Below are positions 41,406 to 51,778 of a stretch of 64,000 bases of DNA, piece after piece. Both the position numbers and the translations under genes were made by a program. Under the pieces are notes generated by a model, which searched no databases, had not been told where the DNA came from, and saw nothing but the letters and a program-made list of their open reading frames with translations. This DNA is from Phoronis australis (lineage: Eukaryota; Phoronida; Phoronidae). The stretch is from the NCBI GenBank assembly GCA_002633005.1, contig NMRA01000393.1, positions 56,706 through 120,705 on the forward strand, written 5' to 3'. Each line of letters opens with the position of its first letter. Positions within the stretch are counted from its first letter, which is position 1.

Positions 41406-43967
41406 GTCATTTCTAAAACCTGTCTTTCTGTTTACATGCATATTCCACATGCGCCAATAATTTTGAAAAAAGTAGTCGTCATTATTGGTCTCCATGAGAG
41501 CACAACATATTAGTGGTCGTTGTAACAACGCTGTAACAACAGAAAATGGTCGTAGAAATGATCGATCGAAACATGCTATGTAAATTGGCTAGCAGTTATT
41601 GTAAGGTTTCAGAAGTGTTGCTAGTTCGTATCTTCGCTTCTCAGTAGGAGAAACATGTTGCGGCAAAGCGCTCTCTCGACCAGTTTAGCGATTAGTTTCC
41701 GATATTGGCTCCATAGTGAGTTTTATGCGCACACAGAAATTTGTCTCATTTAGTCAACATCCCGTCGGTATAGGTACGTTCGTCCATTCGTCCGTACATT
41801 TGCTTTTCTGCTGATAATCTCTGTTCAAAAACGTCTCGGCGGATATGGACGAAAATTGTTTCTAAAGTTATATGGTGGGATGCGCTGGCACCAGTCGTTT
41901 ATTGGATGGTTTCGGCGACCGTAGCACCTCCCGTTGGCCATTTTAGGTTTCGACAACTAATTCGTTGTCCGTCGATTTTTTTGCGAAACGACTTGTCGAA
42001 TTTTGCCGAATCTTGTTGCAGAGGTTTTTGATGAGGTTATAAAATAACCATCCCGCCCTGTTTCGTTAAACGAATTCGCAATTCACAAATTATAGAAATC
42101 TACTCCATACAACGACTCCGTGGTCTGTTTCCGCTTACTCTTATCAGGAAAGCCATTACGGCTAACCTAATATGGGACATACAAGTAAAAACTAGGCCAG
42201 TAGGTGTCATGAACAGGACCAAATTTGGTCGGTTCACTTTTGACGTGGATTCTTGGCAAAGGTACATTTGATGAAATGGGTAGTGAACAGTTCTTTATAT
42301 TACCGCCTATACTGGTGACTTCTTTCATCACCTGACAGTTTTTGTGCTCTGTAGCATCCAGTACTAGGCCTACATACATATTTTGAATCTTTTGGGCACC
42401 ACAACTACCAGTTACGTTTTGATTAGCAAAGTTCAGGCCGACTTGTGCTCCAAGGGATTTCTACTGTACCGGTATGAATGTAAATAACTATAGGTGTCTA
42501 ACTAGCATGGGCGTGTTACGTATATACAGGGACTTTATTCACTGTATCGCTCTCTTATCAACTCCAGTAGATCACCTTCAGCGGTTGAATGACAAGAACG
42601 GCAGTGAGAATATTGCTAGGGAGTCGGCAACATTGGTCTTGTTTCAAGTAGCGTTTTTCATCATTAAATATCGCATTGGATACTTGGTTTCCCGGTTATT
42701 CACGTATTGGGTTGGTCTGGGGTTTTTTATTCTGCTGCGGCATCTTCCTACCTACTGAAATTGTGCCCATCGGATTTAAAAATAGTTTCCTTTGATTTTG
42801 TGGTCAAGCTTAATGAATGGTGTTTTTTTATTGTTGAACAGGTGTATGGATTGGTAGCACTGTTATAGCAGAAGTGGGATGGAACCAAACTGTCATGGAC
42901 TTGAGGTCATTACGATTTGCCGAGTTGGACGGTTAAATTGAAGCATACAGGTCTTCTTCCAAGTCGGAATAAGACGCGGTTCTGCTAACGTTGAGACTGA
43001 CTGTAGATACAAGTGTCGCTTTCTGGCAACCTAATTGGTCAATTAAGCAGGGGTGGATGTATTCCTTTGAAGCTCAGGAATGTTTGTTCGGATTCGCTCA
43101 GCTCTTGGTCTTTTGCGAGTTATCCTTTTCATGCACTTGAGTGTGAGTGGGGTGCCCTCTAAGGGAGGCTCCACTAACTACACAGTAATAATTGTGATAG
43201 TGTTATATATTAGTTATTTTGCTTATTCATGAAATTCACTGGTCGTGGTTTTTACGTGAACACACCGTTCGTATTCATTCATTACTTATGTTCGTCTAAT
43301 GTGGTGGAGTCGGTTTTGCCGTTTTGAAAAGAAGTTAGGTGTAAAGCTGTCATATGGCATGGTATACTATTGTAATATGGCGTCCTGTTAAACCATTGAT
43401 GACAGCATGGCGTTCTTGCAATATATGGTCCCAGTGATCTCCACGGCTGTGCAAACCCGTGCTTTCTGTCAATTAAGATGATTTACTGTCAAAAAGTGGT
43501 CTTATTTTGTACTAATACACTTTGTTCCGCTTCAAAGCATGCCTTGAGTGGTTACAGCCCAATAACCAGGGCGATTCAAGTGCAGCACTACACTTGCTAT
43601 AATGTATCAGTGAGTTTTGTAGAATGCCGACAAAAATTGCATTTTAATGGATTGTTCTAAAACCCCCATGACCCACAACCCCCACGACATGTTGCAATAG
43701 ATGTATCTTTGGGCTTTTTACACATTTCATAATCATTTTACTTCCCAGAACGACTTTCCCATGAGACTTACCTACACGCGATTCTGCTCTAGCTTAAGTC
43801 TTGTGGTTAAAAGCAGAAAGTGGCGTAAGAACATGATCTGAAATAGCGAATTGCGAGCGTGCTATCGTTGTCACGGAAACAGTTCCACGAGCGGCTACCA
43901 ATGGCACTGTTGTACTAAACTTTGGGAGAGTGTACGATAACGTGAATGGACATAATTTCACATTTGT
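41406..43967. other. Downstream of the last visible BCOR exon, no gene seen
   Basis: No PUFD-like exon, RNA gene or clear element was recognised. If BCOR continues beyond the window, this is intron. Confidence 0.4.
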
Positions 43968-45225
43968 ATGCGCCCACATATTTTTATGTGGACGCAATAT
44001 GCGGTCATCTCCATCAGTCCGTACGTGCGGCGTCCTCTGCTCTATGTCCAAAACCTTTAGACGTACGTTCATAAAATTTTGCACATTTGTTCCTTTCATT
44101 GGATGGGAGAGCATGAGTGAACTTTCGGACGGATCCGACTATCTGGGTGCCCCCTAGTGGCAATTTTAGTTTTTTATGTTTACCTCTGTATCTTCAAAGG
44201 TCTTCTATCTATTTTCATAAAATTTGGCATATAGACATCTATCTATGAGATCATGCTATAATCCGTTTTCGGATGGATTTGACATAGTTTGCGCCACCTA
44301 GTGGCCGTTTTTGCTGTTTTCGAGCCTGTTTTTGGCGTCCACCCCTTTATCAACCATACCACTCTAAGGATGGTTGTGAAAATTTGCACTATGTTCTTAC
44401 TTTGAAGAGGACGTCTGACGATGATTTCCCGAAGATTTCAACTACTGTGGCGCCTTGCAGGATCTTTACTAAATTTAGCAAATGTATTTTTATGATATTG
44501 ACAACTGATGACGACAACTTTCGGACGGGTCTGACTACCGGTGTGACCTTAGTGGCAGTTTTAGTATATTTGGTTTACCTCTGTTTCTTCAAAGTGTCTC
44601 AATGGAATTTCAGAAAATGTGGAATATAGGCATCTGTTGTTGAGATGATGCTATACTTCCGTTTTCGGATGGAATCGAGATACTTTGCGCCACCTTGTGG
44701 CCATTTTTGCTGTTTTTGAGTCCACCCCTCGATCAACCAAACCATTCTAAGGATGATTTTGAAAATTGGCGTTTATGTTCTCAGTGTGAAGAGGACGGTT
44801 GAGGATGACGACTTCGATTACTGTGGCGCCTCCTAGTGGTAGTTTTTTGTTTTGCGCCCATAACTGCATCTCCTAAACCCATTGCAGGATCTTTGTTAAA
44901 TTTTAGTAATTGTATTTATATGAAGCTAACAACTGACGACGACGTTTTTCAGGCGAATCCAGCGAATGCTTTGCCCCACAGTTGCAATTCCATTTTTTCC
45001 GTTTTCCTTAGCTTCTCTGAAGTTCTTTGACATAATTTTATGAAATTTGGTAAGCAGCTTCCTATTAAAGAAGCAATGGCATGTTCTCGTTTTCAGATGG
45101 ATTGGACGTTTTGCACTGACTAGTGGCCGTTTTTATGAAACAAATAAAGAACCCTAGAAGCACATCGTTTGCGGTGCATTAGTGGGCGCATTTCAACACT
45201 CCCAGTTGCTCTTGTTACTATTTGC
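43968..45225 (+). repeat. Complex long repeat, copy 1
   Basis: Begins with TGCGCCCACATATTTTTATG and a GTGGACGCA block, and ends TGGGCGCATTTCAACACTCC then GTTGCTCTTGTTA. The interior is diverged units of about 140-190 bp, each with a CCTAGTGGC core followed by TTTT runs and a CTGTATCTTC or CTGTATCTCC block. The first and last blocks carry inverted GCGCCCAC words. No coding frame was found. Confidence 0.8.
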
Positions 45226-45267
45226 GTTCTGTTGTATACTCGTTTACAATATACTCCACGTAACGTT

Positions 45268-48115
45268 GAGATTCTTTTTATGCGCCCACATATTTATATA
45301 CAAATATTTTTTTAATGTTTATTACGAAATCTTCAGAATACAATGAATATACATAACTCAGAAAGCGCCAAGAGGCATTTGATCTGGGTGTGGACGCATT
45401 ATGCCGTCATCTCCGTCCGTCTGTCCGCGCGGCGTCCGTCCGGCGTCCGTTGCTCTAACTCCAAAACCGTTTGACGTATGTTCATGAAATTTTGCACGTG
45501 CGTTCCTTTCGTGGATGGGACGGCATGAGCGAACTTTCGAATGCATTCGACTACCGATCTGCCCCCTAGTGGCAATTTTTAGTTTTTTACGCTTACCACT
45601 ATATCTTCAAAGGTCTTCAGCGTATTTTCATAAAATTTAGCATGTAGGCACAGGCGCTTGGGTTTATTGCAAATGACGTCACTCAATAATATATATAAGA
45701 AAACATAAAGGTTGGACACTTAAACTTTGCCAAGCGGAGGCTCCCAACTTCAACCGTCCAAAATCCAAATAAAATCTGCGTGCACCTCCCTCAGTCTGGT
45801 GTTGCATAAACCTTCGAAGCCTTATCTTTCCTAGATCCCATTAACTGTATTCGTGAGAGGTGAATTGGCGATGGAATTTCTAAAACAATCTCAAAACTCT
45901 GAATTCAAGGACCTGAAATAGTAAACATGGCGGATTTCAGTTGTGCTTCAACTTGTACGCCTGTCGTAGGTGAAACTTCGAGTTTGAGCAAGCAACCTAT
46001 ATTTCAAATTCAATAATTCTAATCCAAAACTCAACTAATTGAGAATGTTAAAGTTAGTATTTTAATGATTATTTGTAACTTTATTCCACTGACGGCTCAT
46101 TTTAGCCCTTAACTTAGAATTTTATTACATAAACTGGCGTATCTTGTTTCTCATCTTGACATCACGCACTTTTTTGATTGAAGCACAACACACACTCGGC
46201 CAGGAAACGCAGTCCGTGCAAGTATTACAATGCGCGTGGCCGACGAGTTAACTCAATGGTTTTGGCCAAAAGTAAAACCTTCATAAGAAATCACAGTACA
46301 CAAAAAACTTCGCATATCAATACAGTATCAGGATAATTCATATTTGACACAAATATGTGAGTAATTACATTTATTTGGCAATAAAGTGCTCTCTGCTTCT
46401 CATGATCAAGTAGTCGATGGATTGACGGCGAAAGCCGCGCGAAATTAGACTTTCGGATTTAGCTCGGGAGCGTCTGTCAAAACCCGGATGTGCGAAGACC
46501 GTCTGCCATGACATCACGGAATTAGGTCCTTGAATTTGTGATTTTGGCATTCTTTTGGCATTTTTGTCGCCAAATTACCTCTTGTAGGCAATTTGAAGAG
46601 ATCGAATGAAAGAAAGTATTCTAAGAGTTGTTCGATGCTAGTTTCGTGGAGTTCCATGCACATTTGAGTAGAAAATTCTGAGCAAACAGATTTCGAGTGT
46701 CCAACCTTTATGTTTTCTTATATATTATGAGTGACGTCATTTGCGATAAACCCAAGCGCATGTGCATGTAGGCATCTATTAGTGAGATGACGTAATTTGC
46801 GCCACCTAGTGGCCATTTTTACTGTTTTCGAGTATGTTTTAGTCGTCTACCCCTCTATCAACCAAAGTGCTCTCGGGATGATTGTGAAAATTGGCATGTA
46901 TTTTCTTACTATGAAGAGAACGGCTGACGATGATTTTCTGACGATTTCCACAACTGTGGCGCCTCCTAGTGGCAGTTTTGTTTTTTTTTTTGCGCTCATG
47001 GCTGTATCTCCTAAACCGTCTGCAGGATCTTTACTAAATTTAGTAAGTGCATTTATATGATGTTGTCAAAAGACGACAACGACTTTCTGACGGATTTGAC
47101 TACTGGTGTGCTCCCTGGTAACAATTTTATTTTTTTTAAGTTAACCTCTGTATCTTCAAAGGTCCTCAATGTATTTTCAAAAAATTTGGCGTACAGGCTT
47201 TTGTTAGTGTGGTGACGCTATCTTTCCGTTTTCAGATGGATTCGACTTAGTTTGCGCCACCTATTGGCCGTTTTTACTGTTTTCGAGTCTGTTTTTGGCA
47301 TCCACCTCTCTATCAACCAAATCGTTTTCAGGAACCGTTTGCAGGATCTTTACTAAATTGAACAAGTGTATTTATATGATGTTGACAAAGAACAACGACG
47401 ACTTTTGGCAGACGGATCTGACTACTAGTGTGCCTCCTGGTGGCAATTTTAGTTTTTACATTTGCCTCTGTGTCTTCAAGGGTCCTCTAGGATTTATATA
47501 ACATTTTGAATACAGGCATCTGTTTGTGAGGTGACGCTATCCACCCGTTTTTGGATGGAATCGAGGTAATTTGTGCCACCTAGCGGCCATTTTTGCTGTT
47601 TTCGAGTCTGTTTTTGGCGTCCACCCTTCTATCAACCACATCATTCTAATGATGGTTTTTAAAATTGGTGGTTGTGTTCTCTGTGTGAAGAGGATGGTTG
47701 ACGATGACGACTTTGACTACTGTGGTGTCTCCAATGGTAGTTTTGTTTTGTTTTGTTTAGCTGTACCTCCTAACCCACTGCTGGTTCTTTATTAAATTTA
47801 GTAAGCGTATTTATATGAAGCTAACAACAGACAATGGCGACTTTCAGGCGGATCCATTGAACACTGTGCCCCTAGTGGTAGTTTTCATTTTATTCTGTTT
47901 TCCTTTGTTTCTCTGAAGTTCCGTGACAGATTTCTATGAAATTTGGTGAATAGCTTTCTATTAAAGAAGCTATGACATTTTCCTACTTTCAGATGGATTG
48001 TACGTTTTTGCGTCATTTAGTGGCCATTCTTATGACCAATAAACAACCCTAAAAGCACACCGTTTGCGATGCCTTTGTGGGCGCATTTCAACGCTCCGCG
48101 TTGCTCTTGTTAGTT
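45268..48115 (+). repeat. Complex long repeat, copy 2 (interrupted)
   Basis: Same start (TATGCGCCCACATATTTATA) and end (GTGGGCGCATTTCAACGCTC, GTTGCTCTTGTTA) as copies 1 and 3. It is split by the inserted element 45649-46764, and the sequence resumes exactly after the target duplication. Confidence 0.8.
45649..46764. mobile_element. Non-autonomous element with ~68-bp TIRs and 8-bp TSD
   Basis: Ends CACAGGCGCTTGGGTTTAT and its inverted partner CACATGCGCTTGGGTTTAT continue matching through CAAATGACGTCACTC, AAGAAAACATAAAGGTTGGA. CATGTAGG flanks both sides (45641-45648, 46765-46772). An 8-bp TSD fits hAT and a few other superfamilies. No transposase frame lies in its 1116 bp. Confidence 0.85.
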
Positions 48116-48639
48116 AACAGTTTGTTTTTTCAAACTGTATTTACTGAAATCAATGGCTTTCATTAACCCAGACCAGCGATAAGATCAAAATCAGCCACTC
48201 GAACTCTCGTCTTAGTCCCAGACCTCAGAGCAACAGTCACGACATGACACCACTATTCCGATAATTTGTTTCGATTTCTTCTGGCGTAATCGCTTTCATC
48301 TTGTTGTGACGTGGTGACAATGGGTATATCTGCAGAAGCGTCAAGTAATATGTGTAATGCGTCAGTGACGTTCACACGCCTGATGTAGACCAATGGAATC
48401 AGCCTCCACTTGAAACTAATTTAGATGCGACACTGATAGCAGTGTTCACGGTTATAAAACATCGCATGCAGATGTATCCAGCCACGTCACTGACAATAGT
48501 AGCATAAGCCGTGTCCCAGGACCCTCAGGCTCCTCGTTCTCCTTTCAAAGCGTTAGATCTAGTTAACCTGATCGGTCAAGGCAGTATTTCCAGTGCCATA
48601 AAACTGAGCCGTGCCAAACAGGAGAAAAATTCGCGTTTT

Positions 48640-49015
48640 CCCCGCCGGAAAAGGTGATGGGACAGTAACGGCGTTATTGCTACCCTCTGACTCCGCGCCA
48701 CCTACTCTGAACAGTGGCCCTTTGGAAACATGATGAACGACACACGGAATTCCGTGTGTGAGCATCGACTGAACTTCATAATTCCAGCCGTCAATTCAAG
48801 CAAATTTGACAAAAACTATAAAATATCTAATTGTACTTAACAAATAGTTCATATCTATCGGCAACGACTTCAAAATACGAATTCCAATTTGTAATATTTT
48901 AATTGAAGGGGTTTCCCGACTTCCAACCAATGGGAATGACTGAATGTTTTGACGTCGGTTTCATTACTTTAACCAATGAGAAACCGTGTTAAAGAACAGT
49001 TAATAATTCTACGTT
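48640..49015 (-). repeat. Dispersed element copy B (inverse of 11320-11710)
   Basis: Read on the - strand it matches copy A at two blocks: TTTCTCATTGGTTAA...CATTCAGTCATTCCCATTG and GATCATCAAGTTTCC-like through GGGCCACTGTTCAG. It contains a 20-bp palindrome around GGAATTCC at 48740-48759. It separates copies 2 and 3 of the long repeat. Confidence 0.6.
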
Positions 49016-49720
49016 ATCGCTCCCAACAAGTGAAGGTGGTTATTCCGTGCCTGCTATGAATTTCCTTATTATGCGCCCACATATTTATATGTGGACGCAT
49101 TATGCCGTCATCTATGTCCGTCCGGCGTCCGTCTCCAAGATACCTTGATGTATGGTCATGAACTTTTGCACATGTGTTCCTTCCGTGGATGGGACGGCAT
49201 GAGCGAACTTTTGGACGGATCCGACTACCGGTGTGACCCTTAGTGGCAATTTTAGTTTTTTACGTTTACCTCTGTATCTTCAAAAGTCCTCAACGAATTT
49301 TCATAAAATTTGGTATATAGGAACCTATTAGTGAGATGACGCTATCCTCTTGTTTTCGGATGGATTCGACGTAGTTTGCGCCAACTAGTGGCCATTTTTA
49401 CTGTTTTCGAGTTTGTTTTTTGCGTCCACCCCTCTATCAACCAAACCGCTCAAAGGATGATTGTGAAAATTGGCATGTATGTTTTTACTTTGAAGTGGAC
49501 GGCTGACGATGATTTTCTGACGACTTCGACTACTGTGGTGCCTCCTAGTAGCAGTTTTGTTTTCTTTGCGCCTATAGCTGTATCTCCTAAACTGTTCGCA
49601 GGATCTTTACTAAATTTAGTAAGTGTATTTATGTGATGTTAACAACGAAGGACGACGACTTTCAGACGGATCTGGCTACTGGTGTGCCACCTAGTGGCAA
49701 TTTTATTTTGTTTACGTTAA

Positions 49721-51778
49721 AGGAGAATACCACCCTAAAAACAACCTATTTTGTATCAATTTAGATCGAGTAGTTCTACTCGATAACGGCAGGTTCGGTT
49801 GCGTTACCTGACACCTGACGGTAGACGGAGGTGTTGAAATTATCCAATGACGTAATTGGTTTCACACGCAGTCTGTTCAGCAGTTCACAACACGGGTTAG
49901 TGGTGTCAGCTTATCGCTTGAATTCATCGTTTAACAACAATAAATCATCAAACTTCGATGTAAAACCCTTAGAAATACACCGAGTTCTTATAAAAACGTG
50001 TTGTTTTATTTCGCTGTTACGGATTTACCGATGTCGCAGAATGTGTTATTGTGTTTTTGCTTCATTTAGTTTAGTCATCGTATTACATCACTGACTGTTA
50101 TTGTCTACTACCACTTTCTCCGCATGCAGAAGATGAGTAATACTTCCTATTCCTAGAACTCTTGATTTATCAGCATATTGCATCCTTTATTTGTTCATTT
50201 GTTTGATTGGTTAATTCGTGTTTCTCTGGTCTCTCTCTCTATATATATCACTTTCACTTATATTTGAAGTAGTATTAGTAGCTTCAGTAGTATGAGTTGT
50301 TTCTCCGTATTGAGAGTTGTTCTTATCATTCGTCTTCAATATACTAGTCAAGATTCAACTCTTGTGTTCTCGCCTATACGAACCACCTCGCACACAGCCA
50401 AACCGCATTTTTCCGTGTACAACTAGTATTTGGACACACCGTAACCTACAAAGTTCGGCAGGCCAATTTACCAAGTGTAGCAGGAGTTTGGGGTGTGTTC
50501 GGAGGTAAATTCGAAGTATTCTTCCGTGAAATACAAACGAGAGAACCTAGATCTGTGTTGTTTATACTTGTGATTTTTTGAGTTCGAAACACACAAAACG
50601 CATGTTATCCCGGCCAGTGACTCGGAACCCGATCAGGCCCGTCGCGGCCGCCGGGACTGGCACGAACATAAACCAGCTTGAGTTGGAAACTAAACCTCTA
50701 GTCACAAAAAGACTATAATAGTGAGCCAAAGAAATAATGTGCACGTAATTATTTATGTGAATTAGCCACGAAACTGAAAATCTACTTACTTGTCGGGGGC
50801 CCCGAAGTCGGGTTCCCCTTCCACAGACCGTCAGGGAAAAGGTTGTACAGTAACATTGATTTGAATAATGTATTTCTATTTCTAAATAAAGACTCCCCTA
50901 TCATGTGACCATGGCATATGAAATCGAGTAAAAATTTTTTACAACTGTAGAGCTTTCTGTTAGCAAACACTGAATTAGCATGCGCTCCCACGGCCTCGGT
51001 GCCCGATCAATTACCTTTGTTGTCGGCATCAAACGCCGGTAACGCAATGGTTTATTCATTGCTGCCTTCTCAAAACATTTGCACTCATGAGCACTGCAAG
51101 GCATTACAAATTGTATCTAATGAGACAGCCTTTGTTTCAGTTTCATATAAGCATGGTTAGGATCATTTTAGGATGGGAATAATGCATTTTGAAACAGAAC
51201 GCAGAATAATAAACGACATGGCAACTCGCCCGGCGCCAATCCCGACTTAGTCAAGAGCTCACTGACATCTGACGAAGACTTCGCGGGTCGGATCATTAGG
51301 TTTCAGGCTATCAGTTCGAACAGGAATGCACTGATCAAGAAATACTACAGAGGCACCGTGAACATGCACAGGCTACGGAACGTATGGATTCTTCTTTGGT
51401 AAGCCGTGATTCGTCACAAAATGCCGGTCACAGACACGTAGATGTTTCACGGCCTCATACTTGCTATTAATAGCGTACCTTTCATTCTTCACTACCGCGA
51501 GCCACTTCATATGTACTTCGGGCTCTCGAGGAAGTCGAAAAAATGATATACCCGCTTTCTTCGCAGCTTTATAGTTCGGACAAGCATGAACGATGTACCG
51601 CAATATAGCGGCATTCACTCTGCAGACGAACCACTGACGTCGCTGCGTCGTTTCTCACCATCCTCACAGGTTAACGCGATACCTGTCGGCAAAGTGAAGT
51701 CGACCGTATAAGCGGCGACATGGATATAGACCATTTAAGATGGTAAAAATGACTAATTAAATCGGGTGTCATTCTCCT
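49721..51778 (-). mobile_element. Kolobok/T2-type DNA transposon, decayed
   Basis: Termini AGGAGAATACCACCC and GGGTGTCATTCTCCT are inverted repeats flanked by TTAA (49717-49720 and 51779-51782). The TTAAAGGRR end signature and TTAA target are those of the T2/Kolobok group, whose transposases carry THAP domains; a THAP-like frame lies near the right end on the - strand. No catalytic domain was recognised, so this copy is non-autonomous or deleted. Confidence 0.75.
51373..51618 (-). pseudogene. THAP zinc-finger fragment within the Kolobok-type element
   Basis: The frame shows ACPNYKAAKKAGISFFRLP, HMKWLAVVK and VCDRHF, the THAP order of second Cys, F-x-x-P, K-W and C-x2-H. The first zinc-binding Cys is replaced by Tyr (TAC, one base from TGC). 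There is no in-frame ATG; TCTGCAG just upstream could be a splice acceptor. The frame ends 12 codons after the C-x2-H. Confidence 0.7.
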
